This document shows positions 33,909-42,790 of a DNA stretch of 64,000 nt, one piece after another. The notes beneath the pieces are model-generated. The model was given only the letters and a program-made list of their open reading frames with translations. It ran no database searches and was not told the origin of the DNA. Position 1 is the stretch's first letter. Each line of letters starts with the position of its first letter. The stretch covers positions 682,001 through 746,000 of the forward strand of contig JBGAVD010000001.1 of NCBI GenBank assembly GCA_044228285.1, written 5' to 3'. Source of the stretch: JBBATK01 sp044228285 (GTDB lineage Bacteria; Bacteroidota; Ignavibacteria; Kapaibacteriales; NICIL-2). A program made the position numbers and the translations under genes.

Positions 33909-35870
33909 CTAGTGAACAAAAGCCATAAAGCCAATGATCATCACGATTCCAGCCATCATCACAACTGCGTAATTCTGGGCTACCCCAGTTTGCATGAGTC
34001 GCAGACGTTGGGCAATTGCTTCGATCATCTTCGCTGTGCCATTGACTATTCCATCAACAATTTTGATGTCGAAGATTTTCCAAAGGAAGCTGTTTGACAG
34101 TGCATAGATAGGGTTAACAAAGACCTTGTGATAGAACTCGTCAAGGAAATACTTGTTCCATAGGAGAGAGTATACACTTGAGAATTTAGCGGCGATCTCT
34201 GCTGGCTTCGTAGAACTAGACTTATAGAAGCGCGTAGCAATGAAAATACCAACGATGGCAATGATCAAGGAAGCAGCCATGAGAATGTACTCGATAGCGT
34301 GAACATCATGATGTTCAGGACGAGCCAAGATCTCTTGTCCTTGTGCAAACACCGGTTCTAACCAGTGCTCCAACACATTTGGTATACTGTGTCCACCAAG
34401 AGCTGCTGGTATGCCAATAAATCCACCAATCACCGATAAGATCGCAAGGACGACCAGAGGAAAGGTCATTGTTGCTGGTGATTCATGTGGGTGCGTATGA
34501 TGAACATCAAAGCGCTCTTCACCGTGGAAGGTGAGATAGTAGAGTCTGAACATGTAGAAAGCTGTGCAGAGAGCCGCAATGACACCGAGGGCCCACATTT
34601 GAGGTCCACCGTGCAGATACGCGTTCCACAAAATCTCATCCTTCGAGAAGAAGCCGGCAAAGGGGAAGATACCTGCAATAGCCAAGGTTCCGAGAAGGAA
34701 GGTGAGGTGGGTTGTCTTCATATGCTTCTTCAAGCCACCCATCTTTTGAATGTCTTGTTCATGGTGCATACCATGAATAACAGAGCCCGCACCCAAGAAC
34801 AACAAGGCTTTGAAGAAGGCGTGTGTCATCACGTGAAAGACTCCAGCAGTAAATGCGCCTACGCCTAAAGCAATGAACATGAAGCCGAGTTGCGATACGG
34901 TTGAGTAGGCAAGGACTTTCTTGATATCATTTTGGACAATACCAATGGTTGCTGCGAGAAAGGCTGTGGCTAAACCGACGGTCGCCACAACTGACATCGC
35001 TGTAGGCGATAAGGCAAAAATGACGTTGGTTCGAGCGATGAGGAAGATACCGGAGGTAACCATGGTTGCAGCGTGAATGAGTGCTGAAACAGGAGTGGGA
35101 CCCGCCATAGCATCTGGTAACCAGACTGCAAGAGGTATCTGAGCGGACTTTCCAGTGCAACCCAAGAACAAGCTCAAGGCGATGATGGTAATGGTGCCTG
35201 TTCCCACAGTTGTTGCATTTGCAGCAAAGAAGGCGTTGACTTTATCATAGTCAAGACTTCCAGTGTAGAGATAGATCATGAATACTGCGACAAGCATTCC
35301 AAAGTCACCAATACGGTTGACGATGAACGCTTTCTTGGCTGCATCACCTGTCCATACAATGTTCGTACCTGGGAACTTCTGATCATACCAGAAACCGATC
35401 AACAGGTACGATGCCAAGCCTACGCCTTCCCAGCCCAAGAAGGTCACAAGGAAGTTGTTTGCTAGCACCAGGTTAAGCATCATGAACACGAAAAGGTTCA
35501 AGTAGGCAAAAAAGCGTGCGAAGCTCTTATCGCCGTGCATATAGCCTATCGAATATACATGAATAAGGAATCCAACGCCAGTGATCACCAGCGTGAACAA
35601 AATGGAAAGCTGGTCGGCACGATAGGCGAGATCCGCACTAAAGTTGCCAGCCTGAATCCAGGTGAAGACATGGTCGACGATGTGTCGCTCCTCAGCTGGC
35701 ATGCCTAGGAGTTTGATAAACACATTAAGTGCTGCCATGAACGACAACAGAATGACTCCTGCACCAACAATGCCTACAGCTCGCTCACTACCAAGTCGCT
35801 TGCCAAACAAGCCAATGATAAGAAAGCCGATGAGCGGCAAAAGCGGGATGATATGAAGATGTTCAACCAT
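33909..35870 (-). CDS. nuoL: NADH-quinone oxidoreductase subunit L
   Basis: NuoL, a proton-pumping antiporter-like subunit of respiratory complex I. At 653 residues it has about 16 membrane helices and the long amphipathic lateral helix at the C-terminus (VDGIVNGTAKMIEAIAQRLR). The oxidoreductase core block is visible (WEGVGLASYLLIGFWYDQ, SAQIPLAVWLPDAMAGPTPVSALIHAATMV), with key Lys in the discontinuous helices and HAFFKALLFLGAGSVIH. The other nuo genes (nuoK, nuoM, nuoN) do not flank it; the only close neighbour is a small membrane protein. It may be an extra or dispersed copy, or the cluster is split. Confidence 0.95.
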   Translation of the reverse strand: MVEHLHIIPLLPLIGFLIIGLFGKRLGSERAVGIVGAGVILLSFMAALNVFIKLLGMPAEERHIVDHVFTWIQAGNFSADLAYRADQLSILFTLVITGVGFLIHVYSIGYMHGDKSFARFFAYLNLFVFMMLNLVLANNFLVTFLGWEGVGLASYLLIGFWYDQKFPGTNIVWTGDAAKKAFIVNRIGDFGMLVAVFMIYLYTGSLDYDKVNAFFAANATTVGTGTITIIALSLFLGCTGKSAQIPLAVWLPDAMAGPTPVSALIHAATMVTSGIFLIARTNVIFALSPTAMSVVATVGLATAFLAATIGIVQNDIKKVLAYSTVSQLGFMFIALGVGAFTAGVFHVMTHAFFKALLFLGAGSVIHGMHHEQDIQKMGGLKKHMKTTHLTFLLGTLAIAGIFPFAGFFSKDEILWNAYLHGGPQMWALGVIAALCTAFYMFRLYYLTFHGEERFDVHHTHPHESPATMTFPLVVLAILSVIGGFIGIPAALGGHSIPNVLEHWLEPVFAQGQEILARPEHHDVHAIEYILMAASLIIAIVGIFIATRFYKSSSTKPAEIAAKFSSVYSLLWNKYFLDEFYHKVFVNPIYALSNSFLWKIFDIKIVDGIVNGTAKMIEAIAQRLRLMQTGVAQNYAVVMMAGIVMIIGFMAFVH

Positions 35871-36053
35871 GATAGTCCAATTCGTAGTATTTGGTATTCC
35901 CCAATATGCGAGCGGAGGCTCGCAAAGACCTTGCGTACTGTTCTAAGAGTATCCGACAGGAGCGAAAGAAGTACTGGAAAGCAATTTGGGAGACGATACC
36001 ACTCAATTCATCCCTCATATGCTCACCGCTATGAATGCGAGACTTCTTTGCTC

Positions 36054-36377
36054 TTACTTACCAGCTGCGTGAAAAATCCACACGTCGATCATGAGCAGGA
36101 TGCCAATGGCTGCAAAGACGAAGCCAACGTAGGTTGCTGCACGTCCGCCGCGATGCTCAGGTACCAAAGTGCTGCTTCCGCCAATCAAAATGCCAATCGT
36201 AACAAGTATAAGCATAACAGCCCAAGCCGGCATTGTAATCGCCTTGCTTGCAATCATGCTGGTTATCGCGTACAAGCCACCACCAATTGCACCAAACATG
36301 ATAAGCTTGGAAAGCGTTGTTGGGTACTTCTGCACATGTTCATCAGCTGTGTGTTCTGAGTGCATGGGTTTCTCCAT
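36054..36377 (-). CDS. Small three-helix membrane protein
   Basis: A 107-residue protein of unknown family. A polar His/Glu-rich N-terminus (HSEHTADEHVQKYP) precedes three hydrophobic helices, roughly residues 25-45 (LIMFGAIGGGLYAITSMIA), 50-68 (PAWAVMLILVTIGILIGGS) and 82-102 (TYVGFVFAAIGILLMIDVWI). It ends FHAAGK. It lies 183 bp upstream of nuoL on the same strand and could be cotranscribed, which would hint at a respiratory role, but nothing in the protein shows this. An ATG four codons downstream is an alternative start. Confidence 0.65.
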   Translation of the reverse strand: MEKPMHSEHTADEHVQKYPTTLSKLIMFGAIGGGLYAITSMIASKAITMPAWAVMLILVTIGILIGGSSTLVPEHRGGRAATYVGFVFAAIGILLMIDVWIFHAAGK

Positions 36378-36538
36378 GTATATCGTTGAAAACTCGTTGT
36401 TTAGTTTTTGGACTTGCGTCCCGAAAGAGGTCCTTCACCTCTTCCATGCCGTTCCATATGTTCTACTGCCTACGCAGCTGAGCTCTTCTTTGTCTGTGTC
36501 GGTGTTCACGAATGAACTCTCAGACAAAAAACGCCTCC

Positions 36539-37459
36539 TTAGTCAACTTTTAGTTCTGTACTCTCTACTTCTTCAAACATTAAGCGCTCAATGGGCAACT
36601 CAATGTTATGGAAACTAATGCGCATCGTCTCATCAACAACCATCATGCAATTGCGCTCTACCTTCATCCAGTCACCGCGTCTTGCCGTAATAGGTTCAGA
36701 TGCGACGAGTACAGTTGTAGGGCGCTTGCCATTTGCCGGGTCGATCACACAACCATCTATAGATGTGTTGTATCGGCTTCCAAATGCATAGTACAATGAT
36801 GCTGGCTGCACATCAGGATTCGTTGTGTAGCGAACCGCTACAAGACTCGTTCCATTGGTGACGCAGAGATTCAGATAGCTGTGCTGCTTAACGCCTGCAT
36901 CGACTAACAGGTCGCTCAGGTCGTCAAGTGCTTTGTTCATTGCATACACCAAGTCATCACAGCTTACATCACCATTGGGATCGTCGATGTGATTGAGGAA
37001 CAAGCCAAAGACATGCTCAGAGTCGGTTGAACCTTGAATAGCATCATAAGCACTATCCTTCAAACTGCGTAAGAGCTGTCGACGGATGTCCTTAAAGCCT
37101 AAGATCATACCATTATGCATGAACATCAGCTTGCCGCTCATGAACGGGTGAGAGTTCACTTCTTCTACGGTCATCCCAGGTGATGCTGCACGAATGTGCA
37201 TGAACATCATGGGAGAATAAATTTTGCGCGCCAGACTTTTCAGGTTGGCATCACTCCACGCTGGTTTGATCGAGCGAAACACACATGGTTCATTGTCGAT
37301 TGCAGGGGCATACCAACCAACCCCGAAGCCGTCACCGTTGACCGCAACCGACATCTCACCAGCATTGATGCTCTGCGCTGTGATCAGCGAGTATTTAGGT
37401 TTATACAGTAAGTCATCCGCAACTATTGGAGGACCACTGTAGGCGACAAATCGACACAT
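36539..37459 (-). CDS. Class II glutamine amidotransferase (EgtC/YafJ-like)
   Basis: A 306-residue Ntn-hydrolase. Cys2 (MCRFVAYSGPP) is the catalytic nucleophile after Met removal. GDGFGVGWY, HIRAASPGMTVEEVNSHPF and FMHNGMILGF are the class II amidotransferase motifs, with the glutamine-binding R/N/G residues in place; STDSEHVFGLFL is typical of the EgtC/YafJ branch. Relatives either hydrolyse gamma-glutamyl bonds, as in ergothioneine synthesis, or have no assigned reaction. No other ergothioneine gene is near, so the substrate is unknown. It is divergent from the YciI gene at 37627. Confidence 0.88.
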   Translation of the reverse strand: MCRFVAYSGPPIVADDLLYKPKYSLITAQSINAGEMSVAVNGDGFGVGWYAPAIDNEPCVFRSIKPAWSDANLKSLARKIYSPMMFMHIRAASPGMTVEEVNSHPFMSGKLMFMHNGMILGFKDIRRQLLRSLKDSAYDAIQGSTDSEHVFGLFLNHIDDPNGDVSCDDLVYAMNKALDDLSDLLVDAGVKQHSYLNLCVTNGTSLVAVRYTTNPDVQPASLYYAFGSRYNTSIDGCVIDPANGKRPTTVLVASEPITARRGDWMKVERNCMMVVDETMRISFHNIELPIERLMFEEVESTELKVD

Positions 37460-37626
37460 AAGAATGCAGTTTTAGATGACGCCCAAAATACGAAAGGGGG
37501 GTGTTCTGAACAACGAAAGGCTCGGGAAGCTTTTGCACAGAGTTGGCGCTCAAGCCTCTGCCATAACAAGCGAATTGCGCAAATTGTGATGGTTTTTTCA
37601 CTATCAAGACACCATATCTACCGCCT

Positions 37627-37947
37627 ATGAGAACCATCTATGCTTGTATCTGGCGTTCTTTTGAGGAGGACGCGAATTTTAAACAAGAAGAATTTGACGC
37701 TCGTATACCTCGTTTGATGACCTGGCTGCGGAATTTGCATCAGAGTGGAAAGCTAGTTGCCTGTGGCGGAGGTGGCTTCGAAAACCACTCGGGTGGCTTG
37801 ACGCTGATCCAAGCGGATTCTATTGAAGAAGCAATGGAACTAAGCAGCGGATCTCCGATGAATGAGATTGGTACCACAGAAATCATGGTTTGGGATGTGT
37901 TCTATGCAAACTTCGTGTACGAGGATTTGCGGGAACGTCTGGACTAA
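37627..37947 (+). CDS. YciI-like protein
   Basis: A 106-residue member of the YCII-like dimeric alpha-beta-barrel fold, distinct in sequence from the one at 33361. Strand MRTIYACIWRSF is followed by a long helix (RIPRLMTWLRNLHQSGKLVACGG), then GGLTLIQADSIEEAMELSSGSPMNEIG, and a last strand MVWDVFYANF. The NP/SP-M pattern after the second helix is typical. The function is unknown. It lies just before the PaiB-like gene, 76 bp away and on the same strand, so the two may be cotranscribed. Confidence 0.75.
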   Translation: MRTIYACIWRSFEEDANFKQEEFDARIPRLMTWLRNLHQSGKLVACGGGGFENHSGGLTLIQADSIEEAMELSSGSPMNEIGTTEIMVWDVFYANFVYEDLRERLD

Positions 37948-38023
37948 ACTTGCTAGTCTGTAAGACCTTGCCCATTCTCAAGAAACTGATGGCAGTGAGA
38001 GCACGTAACACATTATTGAACAA

Positions 38024-38638
38024 GTGATGTATAATCCCTCCTCGTTTCAAATTAGCGATACAGAACTCATCGTCGAGTTGCTGCGTCATGAGAGCTTTGG
38101 TGTCTTTATGAACTATCAGGAAACATCTGGCTTCCAGATCTCCCATTTACCCTTTGTGGTCAATGATGAGTGCACTCTTGTACAGGCTCACATGGCACGT
38201 GCGAACAAACACTGGACGATAATGGATCAAGGCGAAACTCTCTTGCTTGTCCAGGGACCCCATCACTACATTTCTTCCTTGTGGTATGACTCCGCCAATC
38301 AGGTCTCCACTTGGAACTATATCGCAATACATCTTCATGGTAAGGTCCGACTTATCCATGATCGCGATGAACTTCTCCACATTCTGCGCAAAACCAATGA
38401 GTTCTTCGATGGATCTGCCGGTGTACAAAAAATGGAAGCGATGAATAGCGAACAACGTGATGCCCTCTGCAAAGCTATCGTTGGCGTTGAACTGCAGATC
38501 ACGAAGATTGAAGCCAAGGCAAAGATGAGTCAGAACCGTCTCCCTGAGGAACGCGAACAAGTTCTCCGAGCACTCTATGAGCTGAATACACCATCCTCAC
38601 AAACTACTGCCGCTCTTATTCGTCGCTTCAATGATTGA
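38024..38638 (+). CDS. PaiB-like FMN-binding negative transcriptional regulator
   Basis: A 204-residue protein of the PaiB family, FMN-binding split-barrel proteins named after the Bacillus sporulation/protease regulator. The diagnostic blocks are FQISDTELIVELLRHESFGVFM, HLPFVVNDECTLVQAHMARANKHW, GPHHYISSLWYDSANQVSTWNYIAIHLHG, and a C-terminal KIEAKAKMSQNRLPEEREQV (the family has KLSQN). Known members carry flavin but the DNA-binding role is not well proved, so regulation here is inference. Possible operon with the YciI-like gene upstream. Confidence 0.85.
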   Translation: MMYNPSSFQISDTELIVELLRHESFGVFMNYQETSGFQISHLPFVVNDECTLVQAHMARANKHWTIMDQGETLLLVQGPHHYISSLWYDSANQVSTWNYIAIHLHGKVRLIHDRDELLHILRKTNEFFDGSAGVQKMEAMNSEQRDALCKAIVGVELQITKIEAKAKMSQNRLPEEREQVLRALYELNTPSSQTTAALIRRFND

Positions 38639-38827
38639 AGATGGGCTGCGCAATGACAGAAAAGTTAGAGCACTTCAAACGCAACATATTCCCAGTGGCA
38701 TCGTTGAGAGTCGGTCGAGATGAATGTACTCGCAACGCAGGGCGCGGGTCTACGCAAGGGCTTAACACACTGCATTCCGTTAATTAACGGGGCTTTAACA
38801 AGCTCACTGCTAAGTTCGTCTCGCACT

Positions 38828-40339
38828 ATGAAACGCACATTTTATTCACTACCATACGCCGAGCCTATGCGTGTACTCAACCGGATTTTCATTCTCGCGG
38901 CGATTTTGTCTGCCTTCGGCAGCCAAAACGCCAGATCTCAAGCAACTTCCATCTCTCCAGCAAGCTCCAAGTCTCCAAGCAGCAAACAGGGAGCTCAGTC
39001 CGTATCTGCATCAACATCGAAAAGTGCTAGTGAAAGCTCAAGCACTAGCTCAGGTACTAATGCAGCTTCGAGTACAGACGCTAAGACGCATCAGACTCTC
39101 AATGGTGTCGGGAACATTTGTACGAATAAGACGCTCCTCAGCGCGCATCCACAGCGCAGAGCCATGCTCATGATTCCACGATGTAAAGGAAGTGCTTCCA
39201 TTGACGCAATCAGTAGCGAATATGGAAGTGAAACACCGCAAAAGGAGAATGTGGTAACGACTACGGTTCTAAGTACGAATACAAACTCTGCTGAAGCGCC
39301 TAGTACGACGAAACCGCGTCGCATAGTTATCAAACGCCGTGTGCACAAGGTGGATGAGGCAGAGATGAAGGAGCTGAAGACTGCGATAGAAAAGATGGAA
39401 GCTCGTTTGCAACAAAAACAAGAAGCGATCGAAAATGGCGTGGATGCGCCAGATGCAGTTGACGTAGAAGCGATGCCGGATGCAAAGCTGAAGGAGTCCT
39501 TCAAAGTCACTATTGATGAGGATAATGCAGCATCGGATGCAAAAGCCAAAGAAGGGACGGATCTCGTCGTTATTGAACAACTCGAGTCGGATTCTGACAA
39601 CGACCAAGAGTTTCACTTTAATGTGTCTGGAGCTGAAGGTGGAAAGTGTCGTTTGAAGTTTCATTGCGACTCTACACCCAATGGTACAACCTTCCAAGTG
39701 CATGTTGAGGGTATGAAGAATGCCTTACAGGGCATGCGCGAGTCGATGAAGGGTATGGACATGAAAATGCAGAAGCTGAACAAAATGCTCAGACGCTTGA
39801 ATATTCAGGTTGCAGGACTCGACTCCAGTCTTCAGTTGAACATTGAAGGCAGTCACAGCGAGGATGGCGGCTCAGCTGATCTCAAGTTGTTTGTACCACG
39901 CGGACTGGAGTCACTCGAGGACTTGGATGTCGATAACCTGAATCTCCAAACTCAAGTTGAGGATTTAGACGAGCAGACAAATCAGGTGCAAACGCATGTG
40001 TATATCTTGAAGCTTCGCAAAGGTGATGTTGAACGCAATACGACCTTCCGTACCGAGCAAGCTGAGAATCAAGATTTGAAACTCGAAGAATTGAGTCTGC
40101 GTCCGAATCCTTCGAACGACGGACATTTCCGTCTGTCAATCCAAGGCGCTAAGGCTGCTCCTATTGAGTTGCGAGTGCATACAGCGGATGGACGCGAGAT
40201 CTACACTGAATCAGTGAAAGACTTCAACGGTGCCTTCGAAAAGAACTTTGACTTGTCTGAGTATGGCAGCGGTGTGTATTTCGTTCGTGTCGTTCAAGAT
40301 TCGAAAGCTGCTACTTTGAAGGTTGTCATCGAGAAGTAG
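38828..40339 (+). CDS. Secreted protein with T9SS sorting domain
   Basis: A secreted protein of unknown role. The frame opens at 38720, but ATG 38828 or 38867 (MRVLNRIFILAAILSAFGS) leads into the signal peptide; with 38828 it is 503 residues. A Ser/Thr-rich low-complexity linker follows (residues about 30-90), then a coiled-coil stretch (EAEMKELKTAIEKMEARLQ) and an acidic central domain with SGAEGGKCRLKFHC and helices rich in Met/Lys. The end (LRPNPSNDGHFRLSIQG, then GSGVYFVRVVQDSKAATLKVVIEK) is a type IX secretion/sorting domain, so export across the outer membrane by the T9SS is expected. Confidence 0.82.
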   Translation: MKRTFYSLPYAEPMRVLNRIFILAAILSAFGSQNARSQATSISPASSKSPSSKQGAQSVSASTSKSASESSSTSSGTNAASSTDAKTHQTLNGVGNICTNKTLLSAHPQRRAMLMIPRCKGSASIDAISSEYGSETPQKENVVTTTVLSTNTNSAEAPSTTKPRRIVIKRRVHKVDEAEMKELKTAIEKMEARLQQKQEAIENGVDAPDAVDVEAMPDAKLKESFKVTIDEDNAASDAKAKEGTDLVVIEQLESDSDNDQEFHFNVSGAEGGKCRLKFHCDSTPNGTTFQVHVEGMKNALQGMRESMKGMDMKMQKLNKMLRRLNIQVAGLDSSLQLNIEGSHSEDGGSADLKLFVPRGLESLEDLDVDNLNLQTQVEDLDEQTNQVQTHVYILKLRKGDVERNTTFRTEQAENQDLKLEELSLRPNPSNDGHFRLSIQGAKAAPIELRVHTADGREIYTESVKDFNGAFEKNFDLSEYGSGVYFVRVVQDSKAATLKVVIEK

Positions 40340-40357
40340 ACGATAAGAGTACAGGAA

Positions 40358-40400
40358 AACAAGCGCGGGAGTGTTGCATTGCAACACTCCCGCGCTTGTT
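40358..40400. terminator. Bidirectional terminator
   Basis: A 20-bp perfect stem around a 3-base loop (left arm 40358-40377, right arm 40381-40400), with A-rich sequence before it and TTTAT after, between two convergent genes. Confidence 0.85.
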
Positions 40401-40451
40401 TATACCTTCTCGTTTTTCTGCTTCGGAATTTGAGGTGTGTCCTTCGATAGC

Positions 40452-41855
40452 TTAAGGGCTCAAAACAACACGTTGATTGCAAAGCTGCGCAACACTTGTT
40501 CCAATCTTGTTCCCAGCATCAATGCTGAAGGGGTATTGAATGCCGCTCTGCGTCTGTGTTTTCAAGACTTCGCGTTGAATTTGGTCAAAGCTATAGTAGT
40601 CACGTTCCATCTCTAGGATGCTTAAGCGTGAGCGGTCGGTAAAGAGATAGTCTTTTCCAAAGAATGAACGTAGTGCAGGAAGCGCTGATTGGCATACGGC
40701 AACAGTGTTGCTGCAGTATTCAGGCGAGGCTGGTACATAGATCTTTGCAATATCTGGGTCGCTTAACCAGGTTTTATCTACATACTTCTGAATGTAGGTG
40801 ATCGGGCGCATCAAAGGGTACTTGTACTTGGCTTTCCAACTGGCGATACAGGCATCATTCATTGCCAGAGACATCTGTAGATAGAGAATTGATGACTTGC
40901 CAAGAGGAAATGCTCCCGTGCGCAAGAGCTGCGTGGCAATATTGATCATGTGAGATGAGGTCGCGTGAGTGTGTTGTCCCTCATTACCCCAGTATCGCAC
41001 CACTGCGCGCTCATCGAAACTGCTCGACATCACTGATGCACGCACAGCGACGGCTGTCTTGTAGAACTCTGAATTCTTCTGTGTAGAAAACTCGGGGTAG
41101 GGACCAGGATCGAGATCCCCGCTGAGATCGTTGGTTGTGAGAACGAAGGGACGATTCGCACCCCAAGCTGCCAACAGTGGATTCTTTTGTGTTGAACTCA
41201 GAACCCATGCCAGTGTATCACCGCTTGTTTGAAATGGTGTAGCATAGTTGTCTTTGTCCGCATCCTTTCCGCCATCACTTTCAGAGTAGCTGATCACTGC
41301 CTTGGCAATTGCCTTTCCAAAGGCGACAGAGCGTTTGGTCATGGCCGTGTCGTGCGTGCGCTCGAAGCGCTCGTCGTGACAGAGTTTCTCTAAGGAGTCA
41401 ATGGTCTTCTTGACATCTGCGCCTGCATTTGCAAACATTGCCCGCATCACATCAGCTGCCGCCGCGTTCGCGCAGATTGTCCAATGAAATCGCTTGCCCG
41501 CCGTATCTGCTTTTGGAAGAGCACTGAGTCCGTTGAGCTGTCCCGCGAGTGATCGATACCCACTTGGCATTCCCGGTAACAATGCCTCATAAAAGGCAAT
41601 ACTGAGATACGCATAACTGCGAACGGTTACTGGTTCGCTAAAGCCTGGGCTTCTGGCTGCGCATGAGCTTGCACAATCAAACCACAAAGTGGCGAGAGGA
41701 TCGGCATCAAATCTCTGGGAATCGTAGGCGGTTGGTGGTTCTTCTGGAACGACGATGGCTTCTCTGCATGAGCTCAAGCTTGCAACAAAGAGCAGACTAA
41801 CGACCAAGTAGATCGCGAAGGAGGAGCTGTTGTTCGCGTAAAAGGAGTTTTGCAT
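40452..41855 (-). CDS. Vanadium haloperoxidase-fold (PAP2) lipoprotein with degenerate active site
   Basis: A 467-residue lipoprotein: a lipobox LSSC with C30 follows a hydrophobic segment. The body is a PAP2/vanadium-dependent haloperoxidase-like helical domain. Motif 1 is intact (K343-x6-R350-P351 in KYKYPLMRPITY). The second motif, normally PSGH, reads CSNT at 381-384 after SPEY, and the third, SRx5H, reads TQx5Q ending at Q440. Both histidines needed for vanadate or phosphate chemistry are therefore missing. Upstream blocks such as LAMNDACIASWKAKYK are typical for the family. It is probably a non-catalytic or re-purposed member anchored to the envelope. Monocistronic. Confidence 0.8.
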   Translation of the reverse strand: MQNSFYANNSSSFAIYLVVSLLFVASLSSCREAIVVPEEPPTAYDSQRFDADPLATLWFDCASSCAARSPGFSEPVTVRSYAYLSIAFYEALLPGMPSGYRSLAGQLNGLSALPKADTAGKRFHWTICANAAAADVMRAMFANAGADVKKTIDSLEKLCHDERFERTHDTAMTKRSVAFGKAIAKAVISYSESDGGKDADKDNYATPFQTSGDTLAWVLSSTQKNPLLAAWGANRPFVLTTNDLSGDLDPGPYPEFSTQKNSEFYKTAVAVRASVMSSSFDERAVVRYWGNEGQHTHATSSHMINIATQLLRTGAFPLGKSSILYLQMSLAMNDACIASWKAKYKYPLMRPITYIQKYVDKTWLSDPDIAKIYVPASPEYCSNTVAVCQSALPALRSFFGKDYLFTDRSRLSILEMERDYYSFDQIQREVLKTQTQSGIQYPFSIDAGNKIGTSVAQLCNQRVVLSP

Positions 41856-42790
41856 AGTGCATCAACAAGCGGAAACATGAGTTATGTATCCTTACACTCT
41901 CAGCGCAATCCATGCGATACTGAGATTGTCGACCTTTTGCTGTGAAAATGAAGTCGTCTCGCAAAGAACAACTCTTAACGACACGACCCTTCCCACCCCG
42001 ATCATAGACTGAGCAGATCCGCAAGAGAAAAGCATCAGTCTCAAGCCAGTCGATCAGGTGGCAGAAGTCCTGCGATATTATGCTAAGTGCTTGAAAATGC
42101 TAGAAAAACAATAAGCATTTAGCTCTTGTCGGTGCATCTGCCCAATCTCGATTGGGAGCCTGGTTTTGATAGCTCAAGGTTCAGCTGGTTGTCTGAAACA
42201 AATGCTAACTCATCGTGCTTATTGTCAATAGTACGCATCGAGAACCTAAGGAGAGTCAGATCGGTCCGACGAGCGAAATGCTCTGTCAACTTTCGATAGC
42301 TGACTCGAGTTTCGAATAGCTTGTTTCTATTGCGCCTTATTGCGCCTTATTGCATGTTCATTCGTTAGAAGCAGAGACCAACTCTTTCTGATCACCGAAG
42401 ACGGCGACGCGAAAACTCGGCGAGGGGGTGTACAGCTTTGCTTATTCTGTTGAACGGACTTTTTGTAGCTTGGAACCAGAGGGAAGACGGGAGGGAGCCA
42501 GGCTTCGTGGAGCCGTCGAGACGCGAAGCGGCGAGCATGATAAAAAGTCAGTTGAAGACGAGGCAAACTGTCGTCATAAGACGAGTACAAAGCAACACAA
42601 GGTTTGAATGCAGGAGAAAGAGGGCGTAGGGAGAACAGTGATCCTGCGCAGACCAATTCGGTCTACGTAGGCAAAAGCAAGAGGGTTAGAGATCGGGGAG
42701 TATCGAAGATTCGAGAGTACACAGAGTGTAAAGGAGCTGGCAATGCACGGCATACACAAGAGAGTAGAGGACAACGAAGCGGGACGCTAC
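41856..42790. other. Long intergenic region
   Basis: About 930 bp between divergent genes without a credible ORF. A 10-bp tandem duplication (TGCGCCTTAT twice, 42331-42350) is the only evident repeat. Promoters of the haloperoxidase-fold and SBBP/PKD genes must be here but no motif stands out. Confidence 0.4.

Noticed and set aside
42327..42656. 109-codon minus-strand frame upstream of the SBBP/PKD gene
   Set aside because: Basic, random-like composition with no start signal or homology; treated as spacer.
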